Below are positions 1 to 9,523 of a stretch of 64,000 nucleotides of DNA, piece by piece; the first letter of the stretch is position 1; each line of letters begins with the position of its first letter. The position numbers were made by a program, and so were the translations under genes. The notes under the pieces were generated by a model. The model was given only the letters and a program-made list of their open reading frames with translations, did not search any database and was not told the DNA's origin. Origin of the DNA: Anaerococcus sp. Marseille-Q5996 (GTDB taxonomy: Bacteria > Bacillota > Clostridia > Tissierellales > Peptoniphilaceae); NCBI RefSeq assembly GCF_946893725.1, contig NZ_CAMPPE010000002.1, forward strand, positions 248,001 through 312,000, read 5' to 3'.

Positions 1-729
1 GTTTGTGGTGCAAGTGCTTATCCTCGCGAAATCGATTTTAGCAAATTTAGAGAAATAGCTGATGAGGTTGGCGCAATTTTAATGGCTGATATCGCACATA
101 TTGCAGGACTAATAGTGGCTGGTGAACATCCAGATCCATTTCCATATTGTGATGTAGTCACATCTACAACTCATAAAACTTTAAGAGGGCCTAGGTCAGG
201 CATCATTCTCTGTAAAGAAGAATTTGCAAAAGCTATTGACAAATCAGTTTTTCCAGGATCACAAGGTGGACCTTTAGAGCACATCATTTTAGCAAAAGCT
301 TTAGGATTTAAACAAAATTTAGATCCATCATGGAAAGAATATGCTAAAAATATAAAATTAAATGCAAAGGCTATGGAAGAAGCTTTAAGAGATTATGGTT
401 TCAAAATGATTTCAGATGGTACAGACAACCATTTAATATTAATTGACCTTACAAATAAAAACATTACAGGTGCTGAAGCCCAAGACTTGCTGGATCAAGT
501 AAACATCACTACAAATAAAAATACAATACCAAATGAGCAATTATCACCACAAGTTACGAGTGGTCTAAGAATCGGTACTGCTGCAATCACATCCAGAGGT
601 ATGGGTGTAAATGAATCTAGAAAAATAATCGAACTTATTTCAAGAACTATTGATAAAAGTGAAGATTTAGAACAAATTAAAAGGGAAGTTTTAGACCTAA
701 CAAACAAATTTCCCGTATATGGTAATTAA
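1..729 (+). CDS. glyA: Serine hydroxymethyltransferase (C-terminal part, 5' end outside window)
   Basis: Interconverts serine and glycine with tetrahydrofolate, supplying one-carbon units in the cytosol. The open frame runs in from base 1 with no stop (reading [13 protein letters not shown]), so the gene is cut by the window edge; the ATG at 82 is internal. Visible family marks are the [10 protein letters not shown] segment, the PLP-lysine motif THKTLRGPR at about bases 169-195, and the folate-site region [13 protein letters not shown] near the C-terminus. About 242 codons are present of the usual ~410. The next gene, der, starts 2 bases after the stop, suggesting translational coupling. Identity is secure from these motifs. 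Confidence 0.96.
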   Translation, partial: VCGASAYPREIDFSKFREIADEVGAILMADIAHIAGLIVAGEHPDPFPYCDVVTSTTHKTLRGPRSGIILCKEEFAKAIDKSVFPGSQGGPLEHIILAKALGFKQNLDPSWKEYAKNIKLNAKAMEEALRDYGFKMISDGTDNHLILIDLTNKNITGAEAQDLLDQVNITTNKNTIPNEQLSPQVTSGLRIGTAAITSRGMGVNESRKIIELISRTIDKSEDLEQIKREVLDLTNKFPVYGN

Positions 730-731
730 TT

Positions 732-2051
732 ATGCCAATGCCAATAGTAACTTTAGTCGGAAGAACTAATGTAGGAAAATCAACATTATTTAATAGACTT
801 GTCGGTAAGAAAAAATCGATAACAGAAGACATTAGTGGTGTTACCCGTGATAGAATAGTCGATAAAGTAGAGTGGCAAGGCGATGAATTCATGCTAGTAG
901 ACACTGGTGGTCTTGATATTTCTAATAAGGAAATGATGAATCAAGAAATTAAATCCCAAGTCGAAAAAGCCTTACTAGAAACAAATTTAATTCTTTTTGT
1001 AGTAGACGGTAAAGAGGGTTTAAGTCCACATGATGCAGAAATAGCAGATGTAATACGCCGCTATCACAAAAAAGTAATAATTGTTGCAAACAAAGTTGAC
1101 AGCCACAAAACCCCAGATCATATATATGATTTCTACTCTTTGGGTTTTGATGATTTAGCAATTATATCTGCTGAACAAAGCAAGGGGCTGGGTGATCTAC
1201 TAGATAAAGTTGTAGAAAATATAGATTTTGAAGCTTTTGAGCAAATAGAAGATGAAACAAGAATTGCAATAATAGGTAAACCTAATGCTGGTAAGTCTTC
1301 ATTAGTAAATCTCCTCCTAGAAGATGAGAGAATGATTGTTACTGATGTTGCTGGTACTACACGTGATGCAGTGGATTCTTACTGGACCTACAATGATAAG
1401 AATTATGTTTTAATTGATACAGCAGGACTTCGTAGAAAATCAAAAGTAAAAGAAAATATAGAATATTATGCAAACCAACGTACATTTGATGCTGTAGATA
1501 GTGCGGAAATAGTTTTATTTTTAATAGATGCAACAGTTGGAGTTACAGAACAAGATACCAAAATCGCTGGCTATGCCCATAACCAAAGAAAAGCTATAAT
1601 AATAGCAGTAAATAAGTGGGATATAGTTGAAAAAGATACCAATACCATGAAAAACATGGAAGCAGATATTAGAAATAAATTAGGATTTGCTTTATATGCA
1701 CCAATAGTGTTTATATCAGTACTCAAAAATCAAAGAATTGATACACTTTTAGATATGATTGAAATAGTGGATAATAACTATCATACTAGAATATCTACTG
1801 GAGTTTTAAATAATATTTTACAAGATGCAATCATGCTAAACCAACCTCCTCAAGATAAGGGTAAGAGACTAAAAATATATTATATGTCTCAAGTTGGAAC
1901 AGCGCCTCCTAAATTTATGCTTTCAATAAATGATAGAGAAATAATGCACTTTTCATATATGAGATATTTAGAAAATCAGATTAGAAAAAACTATAATCTG
2001 ATTGGAGTTCCATTTAGCTTTGTTTTAAAAGAAAGAGGTTCAGATAAATGA
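732..2051 (+). CDS. der: Ribosome biogenesis GTPase Der (EngA)
   Basis: Double-domain GTPase needed for 50S subunit maturation. GTPase domain 1 has GRTNVGKST (residues 10-18), DTGG (57-60) and NKVD (120-123). GTPase domain 2 has GKPNAGKSS (183-191), DTAG (229-232) and NKWD (295-298). A KH-like C-terminal domain of about 85 residues follows. Length 439 aa is normal. There is no clear Shine-Dalgarno sequence before the ATG; it lies 2 bases after the glyA stop, so initiation probably depends on coupling. The first GTPase motif reads GRTN rather than the commoner GRPN, a mild change. The plsY start codon overlaps the stop by 4 bases. Confidence 0.97.
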   Translation: MPMPIVTLVGRTNVGKSTLFNRLVGKKKSITEDISGVTRDRIVDKVEWQGDEFMLVDTGGLDISNKEMMNQEIKSQVEKALLETNLILFVVDGKEGLSPHDAEIADVIRRYHKKVIIVANKVDSHKTPDHIYDFYSLGFDDLAIISAEQSKGLGDLLDKVVENIDFEAFEQIEDETRIAIIGKPNAGKSSLVNLLLEDERMIVTDVAGTTRDAVDSYWTYNDKNYVLIDTAGLRRKSKVKENIEYYANQRTFDAVDSAEIVLFLIDATVGVTEQDTKIAGYAHNQRKAIIIAVNKWDIVEKDTNTMKNMEADIRNKLGFALYAPIVFISVLKNQRIDTLLDMIEIVDNNYHTRISTGVLNNILQDAIMLNQPPQDKGKRLKIYYMSQVGTAPPKFMLSINDREIMHFSYMRYLENQIRKNYNLIGVPFSFVLKERGSDK

Positions 2052-2623
2052 TATTTGTCGTTGCCGTTATTTCTTATATACTTGGGTCTATTCCAAATGC
2101 CTATCTAATTGGAAAATATTTTTTTAATATGGATATTAGAAACTTAGGTTCTGGTAATGTTGGTAGCACAAATGCTTTAAGAAATTTTGGGAGAAAGGCT
2201 GGTATAGCAACACTTATTTGTGATGCATTAAAAGGCTTTATCGCAGTACTTATTGCTGACAAATTGAATGTAGAACATGCAGTAGCAGTAAGTCTAGTTT
2301 TTGTTGTGCTAGGACATATGTACAGTGTATTCTTAAATTTCAAAAGTGGAAAAGGAGTAGCTACATCCTTTGGAGCCTTACTTTATATAGATATTAAATT
2401 TGTTTTAATATTAGTAGGAATATTTATCCTTGTCGTGCTATTTAGTAGGATGGTTTCCTTAGGTTCTATATTAGCAGCTATAAGTGCAATTTTTATAGGA
2501 TATTTTTACTTTGGTCTTTCTGATATTTTTTATGCTGTACTTATAATATGTGCACTGATCGTTTATAAACATAGGGCTAACATTAACAGAATAATAAATC
2601 ATGAGGAGTCTAAAATATTTTAA
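2048..2623 (+). CDS. plsY: Glycerol-3-phosphate acyltransferase PlsY
   Basis: Integral membrane enzyme that moves the acyl group from acyl-phosphate to glycerol-3-phosphate, the first acylation in phospholipid synthesis. The 191-aa protein has about five hydrophobic segments and the three PlsY motifs: GSIPNAYLIGK near residue 13, SGNVGSTNALRNFG near 35, and GHMYSVFLNFKSGKGVATSFG near 88. It overlaps der by 4 bases and is followed 2 bases later by gpsA, which makes its substrate. The pair is therefore a co-transcribed phospholipid unit. Confidence 0.96.
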   Translation: MIFVVAVISYILGSIPNAYLIGKYFFNMDIRNLGSGNVGSTNALRNFGRKAGIATLICDALKGFIAVLIADKLNVEHAVAVSLVFVVLGHMYSVFLNFKSGKGVATSFGALLYIDIKFVLILVGIFILVVLFSRMVSLGSILAAISAIFIGYFYFGLSDIFYAVLIICALIVYKHRANINRIINHEESKIF

Positions 2624-2625
2624 TT

Positions 2626-3612
2626 ATGGAAATCTCAATTTTAGGAGCAGGATCCTGGTCAACAGCTATAGCATATTTATTATCTGAAAAATACGATGTT
2701 TTGATGTATGCTAGAAATCCTGAAGATACAGAATTTATTAATAACAATCATAAAAATAGAAAATATTTAAAAGATTTTGACTTGCCAAAAAATATTAAAG
2801 CAACTAGCGATATTCAACTACTTTTTAAGAATAGATTCATAGTAAATGGTATTCCAACTCAAAGTACTAGATCTGTTATAAAAGAATTTAAGACGTATTT
2901 TAATAAAGAAAATGTCTATGTAAATCTCTCAAAGGGACTAGAACTGGAAAGTCATAATAGGATTTCAGAGATTTTTTACCAAGAACTGGGAAAAGATAAT
3001 TCTTATGCTATTTTAAGTGGTCCATCACACGCAGAAGAGGTTATTAAAAAAATGCCAACAGCTATTGTTTGTGCTAGTAATGATTTAAAACTTGCAAAAG
3101 AAATTCAAGAAATATTCAATAGTGATTGGTTTAGGGTTTATACTTCAGAAGATCTTTTGGGTGTAGAGTTAGGCGGAGCTATAAAAAATACTTTAGCATT
3201 TGGAATTGGAATCCTAGATGGTTTAGGCTATGGAGATAATACCAAGGCTGCAGTTATCACACGTGGAATAAACGAAATGAATAGACTGCTTGAAAAATTT
3301 AATGCTGATCCAAAAACTTTAAATGGCCTAGCTGGAGTAGGTGATTTGATAGTAACAGCAACCAGTATAAATTCGAGAAATTATAGGACTGGACTTCTAA
3401 TTGGTCAAGGCAAAAATATGCAAGATGCTATAAATGAAGTAAATATGGTTGTAGAAGGAATTCCAACAACTAAAGCATTAAATCAACTGGCTAATCAATA
3501 TAATTTAGATTTACCAATCACCAAAGAAATATACAAAATTTTATACGAAAATAAAGATCCAAATGATTCTGTAGCATCACTTATGGGTAGAACTTTAAAG
3601 AGCGAATTCTAA
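2626..3612 (+). CDS. gpsA: NAD(P)-dependent glycerol-3-phosphate dehydrogenase
   Basis: Reduces dihydroxyacetone phosphate to sn-glycerol-3-phosphate for lipid synthesis. The 328-aa protein begins with the Rossmann motif GAGSWSTAIA (residues 7-16), in which the usual second glycine (GSWGTA) is serine. Next come LSGPSHAEEV near residue 133, the catalytic region ELGGAIKNTLAFGIGILDG near 186, and GLAGVGDLIVTATS near 241. It follows plsY by 2 bases. The glycine-to-serine change in the nucleotide loop is unusual, but the rest is canonical. Confidence 0.96.
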   Translation: MEISILGAGSWSTAIAYLLSEKYDVLMYARNPEDTEFINNNHKNRKYLKDFDLPKNIKATSDIQLLFKNRFIVNGIPTQSTRSVIKEFKTYFNKENVYVNLSKGLELESHNRISEIFYQELGKDNSYAILSGPSHAEEVIKKMPTAIVCASNDLKLAKEIQEIFNSDWFRVYTSEDLLGVELGGAIKNTLAFGIGILDGLGYGDNTKAAVITRGINEMNRLLEKFNADPKTLNGLAGVGDLIVTATSINSRNYRTGLLIGQGKNMQDAINEVNMVVEGIPTTKALNQLANQYNLDLPITKEIYKILYENKDPNDSVASLMGRTLKSEF

Positions 3613-3620
3613 TTTTATAA

Positions 3621-3649
3621 TTTAAATTTTTCTAATTTTAAGTTATAAT
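3621..3649 (+). promoter_or_regulatory. Candidate sigma-A promoter for the sepF operon
   Basis: TTTAAA at 3621-3626 and TATAAT at 3644-3649 with a 17-base spacer, in the only gap between gpsA and sepF. The -10 is perfect and the -35 weak. An AAAGGGAA ribosome site follows, just before the sepF ATG at 3681. Confidence 0.55.
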
Positions 3650-3680
3650 AGAACTAAATATATATAGTAAAGGGAATATT

Positions 3681-4292
3681 ATGTTTGAAAAGTTTAAAGA
3701 TTTTATTGGCATTGACGACAATTATGATGATTACGATGACGAACAGCTTTATTACAATGATGATGAAGTAGAAAGCAAATCATCTTCTAGAGAAGCGTAT
3801 ACAAATTTATTAGATGATGACACACTAGAAAAAAATGATTCTGTAACTTACGAAAGTGGATATAGCAAATCAAATTCATCATATGCTTTTGATTCTAGTA
3901 GCTATGATACAGATTCTTATTCTAATAGTAGTTCATCGGATAGTTATAAAAGATCATCAAAAAGAGGAGATAATATAGTTAGCATGACAGAAAATAATTT
4001 TACAAACAAATCATCAATGAGAATTTCAATTCAAGAGCCTCTTGATTATGAAACAGATGCTCCAAGTGTTATAAATGATATACTTGATAAAAAAGTTGTT
4101 GTTTTAAATCTAGAAATGGTTGATGCTGATATGAGACAAAGAATATTTGATTTTGTATCAGGAGCAGTATATGCCTTAGATGGTACAGTTGAGAGAGTAA
4201 CAAAGGGTATTTTTGTTATCAGTCCAAAGGGTGTACAAGTTGACAGCACTGTAACTGATCAAATATCAGATGGAAACTATAATCAATTATAA
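3681..4292 (+). CDS. sepF: Cell division protein SepF
   Basis: FtsZ-binding protein that anchors the division ring to the membrane in Gram-positives. The N-terminus MFEKFKDFIGI fits the amphipathic membrane-targeting helix. Residues ~15-100 are a low-complexity linker rich in Ser, Asp and Tyr. Residues ~112-195 carry the SepF core, with VVLNLEMVDADMRQRIFDFVSGAVYALDGTV. At 203 aa it is longer than the common ~150 because of the linker. It heads sepF-ylmH-lspA-ung; ylmG, divIVA and ileS, often found here in relatives, are absent. Confidence 0.94.
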   Translation: MFEKFKDFIGIDDNYDDYDDEQLYYNDDEVESKSSSREAYTNLLDDDTLEKNDSVTYESGYSKSNSSYAFDSSSYDTDSYSNSSSSDSYKRSSKRGDNIVSMTENNFTNKSSMRISIQEPLDYETDAPSVINDILDKKVVVLNLEMVDADMRQRIFDFVSGAVYALDGTVERVTKGIFVISPKGVQVDSTVTDQISDGNYNQL

Positions 4293-4315
4293 GTTCATAA
4301 TTTAAATAAATTTAT

Positions 4316-5083
4316 ATGAGTTTGGATTATAACTTAGATTTTATAAATGATAAGAGTAAAAAATCCTCAATAAAAAAAGCTATAGCTATATTGGAAAGAG
4401 CGTATTATAAAAATATGGAAGAGTATAGCTTTTTTTTGGACCCTTTTGAGCAAGAAGTTATAGAATCTATTGCAAATAAAAACAAAATAGATATAAAATT
4501 TATAGGCGGTAATGATTTGGCAGAGCGCAAAATATTTATCGCCAATTTCTTTTATGAGCCAATTATAGAATCAAATTATATAAACATTTTAAAATTTGAC
4601 CACGATGGCTTAAGTCACCCTGATGTTCTAGGTTCACTAATGAGCCTAAATTTGGACCGTGAATCGATAGGAGACATTGTAACTGAAAATAACCATTGTG
4701 AATTTGCTATATTAAAAGATGAAGCAAGTTTTGTAAAATATAATTTAAGTAAAATAAAAAGACAAAGTATAAATATAGAATTTAAAGAAAATAATACTTT
4801 GGATATAAAATTGGATGATTTCACCAATCATAGCGGTTTTGTTTCATCATTAAGGTTAGATAATCTAATATCTGAGTTTATAAATACATCTAGAACTAAG
4901 GCTAAGGACTTAGTAAAGGCAAAGCTTGTAAAAGTTAACTACGAAATAATTGATGATCCAAGTAAAATCATAAATGAAAATTCTATGATATCCATTAGAA
5001 GAGAAGGTAGATTTATATTTGATGAAGTTACAGGAACTAGTAAAAAAGGCAATTCTCACATTACATATAGGAAGTTAAAATGA
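4316..5083 (+). CDS. ylmH: YlmH-type S4-domain RNA-binding protein
   Basis: 255-aa member of the YlmH family, whose B. subtilis member is linked to ribosome-associated quality control and is found in division clusters. The N-terminal ~170 residues match the YlmH layout (LERAYYKNMEEYSFFLDPFEQEV near residue 26). The C-terminal S4 domain starts near residue 178 (LRLDNLISEFINTSRTKAKDLVKAKLVKVNYE). Its ATG lies 23 bases after sepF and I see no strong ribosome site. It overlaps lspA by 4 bases. The exact role in this organism is inferred. Confidence 0.88.
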   Translation: MSLDYNLDFINDKSKKSSIKKAIAILERAYYKNMEEYSFFLDPFEQEVIESIANKNKIDIKFIGGNDLAERKIFIANFFYEPIIESNYINILKFDHDGLSHPDVLGSLMSLNLDRESIGDIVTENNHCEFAILKDEASFVKYNLSKIKRQSINIEFKENNTLDIKLDDFTNHSGFVSSLRLDNLISEFINTSRTKAKDLVKAKLVKVNYEIIDDPSKIINENSMISIRREGRFIFDEVTGTSKKGNSHITYRKLK

Positions 5084-5529
5084 CAGCATATATAGTATTT
5101 ATAATTTTAGGTTTAATCTTAGATAGATTAAGCAAATCTTACGCAATAAACAATTTTATAGAAAATCCTTATCAAGGTAAGCTATTAAATTTTACATACC
5201 TTGAAAATAGGGGTGCAGCATTTGGTATTCTCCAAGATAGTAGGTTATTTTTTATAATATTAACACTAGTAATAGTTGCGGTTTTAGTATATTATTTCGA
5301 AAAAAATTACAAAAAAAACCATAAAATTTTAAATATTGCTCTTGCAATGATTATATCTGGAGCTATTGGTAATTTTTATGATAGATTATTCCAAGGGTAT
5401 GTTGTAGACTTTATAGAATTTGCTTTTGTAAAATTCCCGGTTTTTAATATAGCTGATATATTTGTCACTCTTGGCAGTTTTTTAATGATTATTTACCTAA
5501 TATTTTTTGAAGAAAGCGAAAATATATGA
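5080..5529 (+). CDS. lspA: Lipoprotein signal peptidase II
   Basis: Membrane aspartyl protease that removes signal peptides from lipidated prolipoproteins. The 149-aa protein has four hydrophobic helices. Both catalytic Asp regions are visible: [19 protein letters not shown] (near residue 104) and [11 protein letters not shown] (near 124). [10 protein letters not shown] near residue 44 is also conserved. Two lipoprotein substrates (PrsA-like, 47,583-49,548) are encoded in this window. It overlaps ylmH and ung by 4 bases each. Confidence 0.96.
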   Translation: MTAYIVFIILGLILDRLSKSYAINNFIENPYQGKLLNFTYLENRGAAFGILQDSRLFFIILTLVIVAVLVYYFEKNYKKNHKILNIALAMIISGAIGNFYDRLFQGYVVDFIEFAFVKFPVFNIADIFVTLGSFLMIIYLIFFEESENI

Positions 5530-6203
5530 CAGTAAATATTGGAAATGAATGGGATATAATTTTAGCAGATCAATGGGATAAGGTGTATTATCAAAATCTT
5601 AGAAAAAAATTGATTGGAGAATATAAGAACCACACAGTTTATCCTGATATGTATGACATTTTTAATTCACTAAAATCAGTAGCCTATCGAGATGTTAAGG
5701 TAGTAATTTTAGGACAAGATCCCTATCATGGTCCTGGTCAAGCACACGGTTATGCTTTTTCAGTGCAAAAAGGTGTGAAAACTCCACCATCTTTGGTAAA
5801 TATCTATAAGGAAATGCATGAAGACATCAAAACCTACATTCCAAACAATGGAAATTTAGAAAAATGGGCTAAGCAGGGAGTATTGCTATTAAATACATCC
5901 CTAACAGTAAGAGCTCATCAGGCAAATTCCCATCAAAAAATTGGATGGGAAATACTTACTGATCATATTATAAAAAAATTAAATGAGAGAGAAAAGCCAA
6001 TAGTATTTATCTTATGGGGCAGGAATGCCCAATCAAAAGAAAAGTTTATTACAAATCCAAATCATTTGATATTAAAGTCTACCCATCCATCTCCATTATC
6101 TGCTCATAGGGGATTTTTTGGATCTAAGCCATTTTCAAAAACAAATAACTTTTTAAAATCTATAGGTCAAGAACCCATAGACTGGCAGATTGAGAATCTA
6201 TAA
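5526..6203 (+). CDS. ung: Uracil-DNA glycosylase (family 1)
   Basis: Removes uracil from DNA to begin base-excision repair. The water-activating motif [18 protein letters not shown] lies near residue 62 and the leucine-loop motif [13 protein letters not shown] near 187. The 225-aa length is typical. It is last in the sepF operon, overlapping lspA by 4 bases. Its final codons form the left arm of a terminator hairpin (6189-6224), and its stop overlaps the convergent exonuclease gene by 6 bases. Confidence 0.97.
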   Translation: MTVNIGNEWDIILADQWDKVYYQNLRKKLIGEYKNHTVYPDMYDIFNSLKSVAYRDVKVVILGQDPYHGPGQAHGYAFSVQKGVKTPPSLVNIYKEMHEDIKTYIPNNGNLEKWAKQGVLLLNTSLTVRAHQANSHQKIGWEILTDHIIKKLNEREKPIVFILWGRNAQSKEKFITNPNHLILKSTHPSPLSAHRGFFGSKPFSKTNNFLKSIGQEPIDWQIENL

Positions 6204-6224
6204 ATGATTCTCAATTATTTTTTT
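6189..6224 (+). terminator. Intrinsic terminator at the end of ung
   Basis: Perfect 10-bp stem ATTGAGAATC (6189-6198) / GATTCTCAAT (6206-6215) with a 7-base loop, then a T-rich tract to 6224. The left arm lies in the last ung codons. The right arm and U-tract lie inside the C-terminal coding end of the convergent exonuclease gene. The reverse direction has no T-run, so it serves ung only. Confidence 0.85.
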
Positions 6225-7103
6225 GCTTAGATTTAAAATATTTTTATAGTTATAAAGGTAATTCTCTCTAATAATTAGTAAATTTGGGTCAACGGTCATT
6301 AGACTTTCATTTTCTAAGTTAAAAGTATTTAAAGTAACAAAACCGGTATTTTTTTCATCAAATCTCCCATATAAAATCCGAATATTAATTTCTATAGTAT
6401 TAGAACTTGTCCTTAATTCGTAATTAATAGACGAAAAATAAGATTCAGTTAACGTTCTTGTAGATTCTAAGATTATTTGACAAATATCGTTATTTATGCA
6501 AACTGATTTTAAGTTAATAATGTATCCATCTAGATTAGTAGAAAGTTCCCTAGTGAAATAATCATTTATGTTAGCTAGCTTTTCAGTAGCAATCAGGTCA
6601 TTCTCATTATGAATCATAATTGGCCTTGGTTTATCCCTTTTTTTAATGTCTTCTGTAAGTTTGCTAATAACCTTGTATCTACTAGGATCATTTCTAAAAA
6701 TGCCTATATGTTTTTCCATATCCATTAATCTCATAGATTCGAAGGTAAAATATTTTCTATGGGAAGAAATAGTTTTATATATATCCTTAGTAGCTGGAAA
6801 TATTGGTTCCAAACCATATTTATCCAATCTGATATTTAAAAATGGAATATCAAATTTATCACCATTGTAAGTTATAATTGTTTTATCCGCAGTCATTTTT
6901 AAATAGATTTTAAGAAGTCTTACTTCTTCAAAATTATCTTCAGCAAAATACTGAATAATATAGGATTTTTCGCCTTCAAAAACTATAAATCCGAGTAAGA
7001 CGAGATTATCACGTAATGGATCAAGACCTGTGGTTTCAATATCTAAGATTATTTCATCTTTATTTAAATTTTCTGGAAAATATCTTTTTTTATAAGTAAT
7101 CAT
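6198..7103 (-). CDS. RNase H-like / DEDD-family exonuclease (YprB-like)
   Basis: 301-aa protein with a 3'-5' exonuclease-type RNase H fold. [11 protein letters not shown] near residue 17 supplies the first Asp-Glu pair and [16 protein letters not shown] near residue 73 the next Asp, as in YprB. The C-terminal third has no domain I recognise. The frame continues open upstream to 7301, but the extra residues are not family-like and run into the opposite gene. The ATG at 7103 is chosen because it sits just before the domain. No ribosome site precedes it and a TATAAT ends only 6 bases upstream, so the transcript may be leaderless. Substrate unknown. Confidence 0.82.
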   Translation of the reverse strand: MITYKKRYFPENLNKDEIILDIETTGLDPLRDNLVLLGFIVFEGEKSYIIQYFAEDNFEEVRLLKIYLKMTADKTIITYNGDKFDIPFLNIRLDKYGLEPIFPATKDIYKTISSHRKYFTFESMRLMDMEKHIGIFRNDPSRYKVISKLTEDIKKRDKPRPIMIHNENDLIATEKLANINDYFTRELSTNLDGYIINLKSVCINNDICQIILESTRTLTESYFSSINYELRTSSNTIEINIRILYGRFDEKNTGFVTLNTFNLENESLMTVDPNLLIIRENYLYNYKNILNLSKKIIENHL

Positions 7104-7109
7104 ATTACT

Positions 7110-7115
7110 ATTATA
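7110..7115 (-). promoter_or_regulatory. Minus-strand -10 box just upstream of the exonuclease start
   Basis: On the minus strand TATAAT occupies 7115-7110, and the ATG begins at 7103 after 6 bases (AGTAAT). Transcription would begin at or next to the A of the ATG. The -35 is poor (TTAAAT at 18 bases). Confidence 0.45.
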
Positions 7116-7152
7116 CTTTATTTGCCATCTTAAATTTAACCAATATAATGTT

Positions 7153-7158
7153 ATAATT
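7153..7158 (+). promoter_or_regulatory. -10 box of a candidate promoter for the cysteine desulfurase-thiI pair
   Basis: TATAAT at 7153-7158 lies 43 bases before the ATG at 7202. The -35 at 7130-7135 (TTAAAT) is weak. A short GAGG ribosome site lies close to the start codon. The region is shared with the divergent exonuclease promoter. Confidence 0.45.
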
Positions 7159-7201
7159 AGGTTATAAGTTATTAATAATATGTAAGTTTTATGAGGTTTA
7201 T

Positions 7202-8320
7202 ATGATATATTTAGACAATGCAGCAACAACAAAAATTTATAAAAATGCTCAGCAAGCTCGTGCTTTCGCAGAGGATAAAGCATTTGCAAATTCATCATCA
7301 ATTCATAGTTTTGGACTAAAATCTAGTAATCTTTTAAGAGAATCTAGAGAAATTATTTCTAGCGTAATAGGATCAAATCCAGATGAAATATATTTTACAA
7401 AGGGTGCAACCGAAGCAAATAATATTGTAATTTCATCATTAAGTGGAGAAAATAATATTGCAATAACTTCTTCAATTGAACATTCATCAGTTTATGACAG
7501 TTTTAAAAAAAATATTTTTAAAGAAGTTATTTTCCTAAAAAATGATCAATATGGGTTTATTGACATAAAAGATTTGGAAGATAAATTGCAAAATGATGTT
7601 AAATTAGTTTCAATTATTTATGCTAACAATGAAACAGGAACTATTCAAGACATCGGAAAAATAAGCGATATTGTAAAATCATTTGATAAAAATATCTTAA
7701 TTCATATAGATGCTACACAAGCATTGGGAAAAATTTTATGTGATGTAAATGAGCTTAAAGTTGATTTAATGAGTTTTTCTGCACACAAATTTCACGGACC
7801 AAAGGGAGTTGGAGGGCTTTACGTTAGGAAAGAAATCCTTCAAAAAATAAAACCTGTACTACATGGAGGACACCAACAAGTTGTATCCAGCGGTACTGAT
7901 AATCATCCTGCTATTTATGCAATGGCAACTGCATTAAAAGAACAAATTGATGCTGATGAGTTTAATTATGTCGACGATTTAAATAAATACATGAGAAAAC
8001 TAATCGATAAAAATATAAGTGATTATATATTTAACACTCCAGATGAAAATTATTCTCCTTATATATTAAGTGTAGGATTTGCAAATATAAAATCAGAAGT
8101 CCTACTTCATATGCTTGAGGATAATGATATATATGTATCTAGCGGATCAGCTTGTTCAAAAGGAAATAATAATAGGATTTTAGAAGCCTTAGATGTAGAT
8201 GATAAATATAGCGATGGAGTTATTAGATTTTCTTTTGCGGGAGAAAATACAAAAGAAGAACTAGAAGATACTGTCAAAATTTTAAAAGAATCAATTGATG
8301 AAATAAGAAGGGTTATGTAA
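7202..8320 (+). CDS. Cysteine desulfurase (NifS/IscS family)
   Basis: PLP enzyme releasing sulfur from cysteine as a protein persulfide. MIYLDNAATTKIY opens the protein. EHSSV near residue 97 holds the PLP-contacting histidine, SAHKFHGPKGVGG near 198 the Schiff-base lysine, and SSGSACSKGN near 313 the catalytic cysteine loop. Length 372 aa is typical. The stop overlaps the thiI start by one base, as in the B. subtilis nifZ-thiI pair. Its job is therefore probably sulfur donation for 4-thiouridine, though with no other desulfurase in the window a broader Fe-S role is possible. Confidence 0.95.
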   Translation: MIYLDNAATTKIYKNAQQARAFAEDKAFANSSSIHSFGLKSSNLLRESREIISSVIGSNPDEIYFTKGATEANNIVISSLSGENNIAITSSIEHSSVYDSFKKNIFKEVIFLKNDQYGFIDIKDLEDKLQNDVKLVSIIYANNETGTIQDIGKISDIVKSFDKNILIHIDATQALGKILCDVNELKVDLMSFSAHKFHGPKGVGGLYVRKEILQKIKPVLHGGHQQVVSSGTDNHPAIYAMATALKEQIDADEFNYVDDLNKYMRKLIDKNISDYIFNTPDENYSPYILSVGFANIKSEVLLHMLEDNDIYVSSGSACSKGNNNRILEALDVDDKYSDGVIRFSFAGENTKEELEDTVKILKESIDEIRRVM

Positions 8321-9480
8321 TGGAATCACTTTTAGCAATTAGCTTTGGAGAACTTTTTTTAAAAGGATCCAATAGAAAATATTTTTTTGATAATGCACGC
8401 AAACATATTCTAGCAAATATTAAAAATATAGGTTATGAAGATACCTATGTAGAAAGTGCTAAGCTTTATATCAAAGCTGACGAAAATAAGTTTGATGCTT
8501 TGGTAAAGGAAATAGAAAAAGTATTTGGTATTGCTTATATAGATGAAGTTTATAAAGTAAATAAAAATATTGATGATATTTTTCAAGCGGCAAAGTATAC
8601 CATAAATAAAGATTATAAAGATAAAAATTATACTTTTAAAGTTGAAACTACTAGAGTTGATAAATCTTTTGAATATGATTCACCTAAACTTAATGCACAT
8701 CTAGGAGACTTGCTTTTAGACGAATATAAAAATTTATCAGTTGATATTCATAATCCAGACTTTAAAGTATATGTTGATATAAAAAATAATGCTTATGTCT
8801 ATACAAAAAGACACAAGGGCCTAGGAGGATTACCTATAGGAAGTAGCGGTGAAGGTTTACTATTACTTTCCGGTGGTATAGATTCACCTGTGGCAGGATT
8901 TATGATGGCAAAACGTGGAATGATGGTTAATGCCGTTCATTTTCACTCTTATCCTTTTACTTCTAAACAAGCCCACCAAAAAGCAGAAGACTTAGCTAGA
9001 CTAATGTCGCAATATACAGGTCCTCTTAAAGTTTTTTCAATAAATCTAGCAAATATTTATAAGGAAATAGCAACAAATTGTGATAGACGCGAAACAACTA
9101 TTTTGTCTAGAAGATTTATGATGAGAATATCGAATAAGCTTGCAGATAAATATGGATTTAAGGCATTTATAACAGGAGAATCACTAGGTCAAGTAGCATC
9201 CCAAACGCTGGAATCTATTTCTGTTATTGAAGAGTCAGCCAATTATCCAATATTACGCCCATTAATCGGTCTAGATAAACAAGATATAATTAATACTGCT
9301 ATTGATATTGGAACTTATGATAAGTCCATAGAGCCATATGATGATTGTTGTTCTATCTTTGCTCCAGATAAGCCAGTTACAAAACCAAAACTCAAATATA
9401 TCGAAAGATCAGAAGAAAATCTCAATATTGAAAGATTAGTAGATGAGGCACTAGAGACAATAGAAATTATAGAAATATAA
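8320..9480 (+). CDS. thiI: tRNA 4-thiouridine synthetase ThiI
   Basis: Adenylates U8 of tRNA and inserts sulfur to make 4-thiouridine; in some bacteria it also serves thiazole synthesis. An N-terminal ferredoxin-like part and THUMP domain cover residues ~1-165. The PP-loop LLLSGGIDSPVAGFMMAKRG lies near residue 180. At 386 aa it has no C-terminal rhodanese domain, as in Firmicutes. It is co-transcribed with the cysteine desulfurase immediately upstream, its likely sulfur source. Confidence 0.96.
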   Translation: MESLLAISFGELFLKGSNRKYFFDNARKHILANIKNIGYEDTYVESAKLYIKADENKFDALVKEIEKVFGIAYIDEVYKVNKNIDDIFQAAKYTINKDYKDKNYTFKVETTRVDKSFEYDSPKLNAHLGDLLLDEYKNLSVDIHNPDFKVYVDIKNNAYVYTKRHKGLGGLPIGSSGEGLLLLSGGIDSPVAGFMMAKRGMMVNAVHFHSYPFTSKQAHQKAEDLARLMSQYTGPLKVFSINLANIYKEIATNCDRRETTILSRRFMMRISNKLADKYGFKAFITGESLGQVASQTLESISVIEESANYPILRPLIGLDKQDIINTAIDIGTYDKSIEPYDDCCSIFAPDKPVTKPKLKYIERSEENLNIERLVDEALETIEIIEI

Positions 9481-9488
9481 GTTTTTAT

Positions 9489-9517
9489 TTGACAAATAGT
9501 TACTAAGATAGTATCAT
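9489..9517 (+). promoter_or_regulatory. Strong sigma-A promoter for rplU-prp-rpmA
   Basis: TTGACA (9489-9494), a 17-base spacer and TATCAT (9512-9517). This is the best -35 in the window and suits a ribosomal protein operon. The predicted transcription start is near 9524. Confidence 0.85.
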
Positions 9518-9523
9518 TTAATG

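Noticed and set aside
7104-7301. Longer exonuclease start at 7301
   Set aside because: The extra residues are not domain-like and would cover the promoter and start of the divergent cysteine desulfurase gene.
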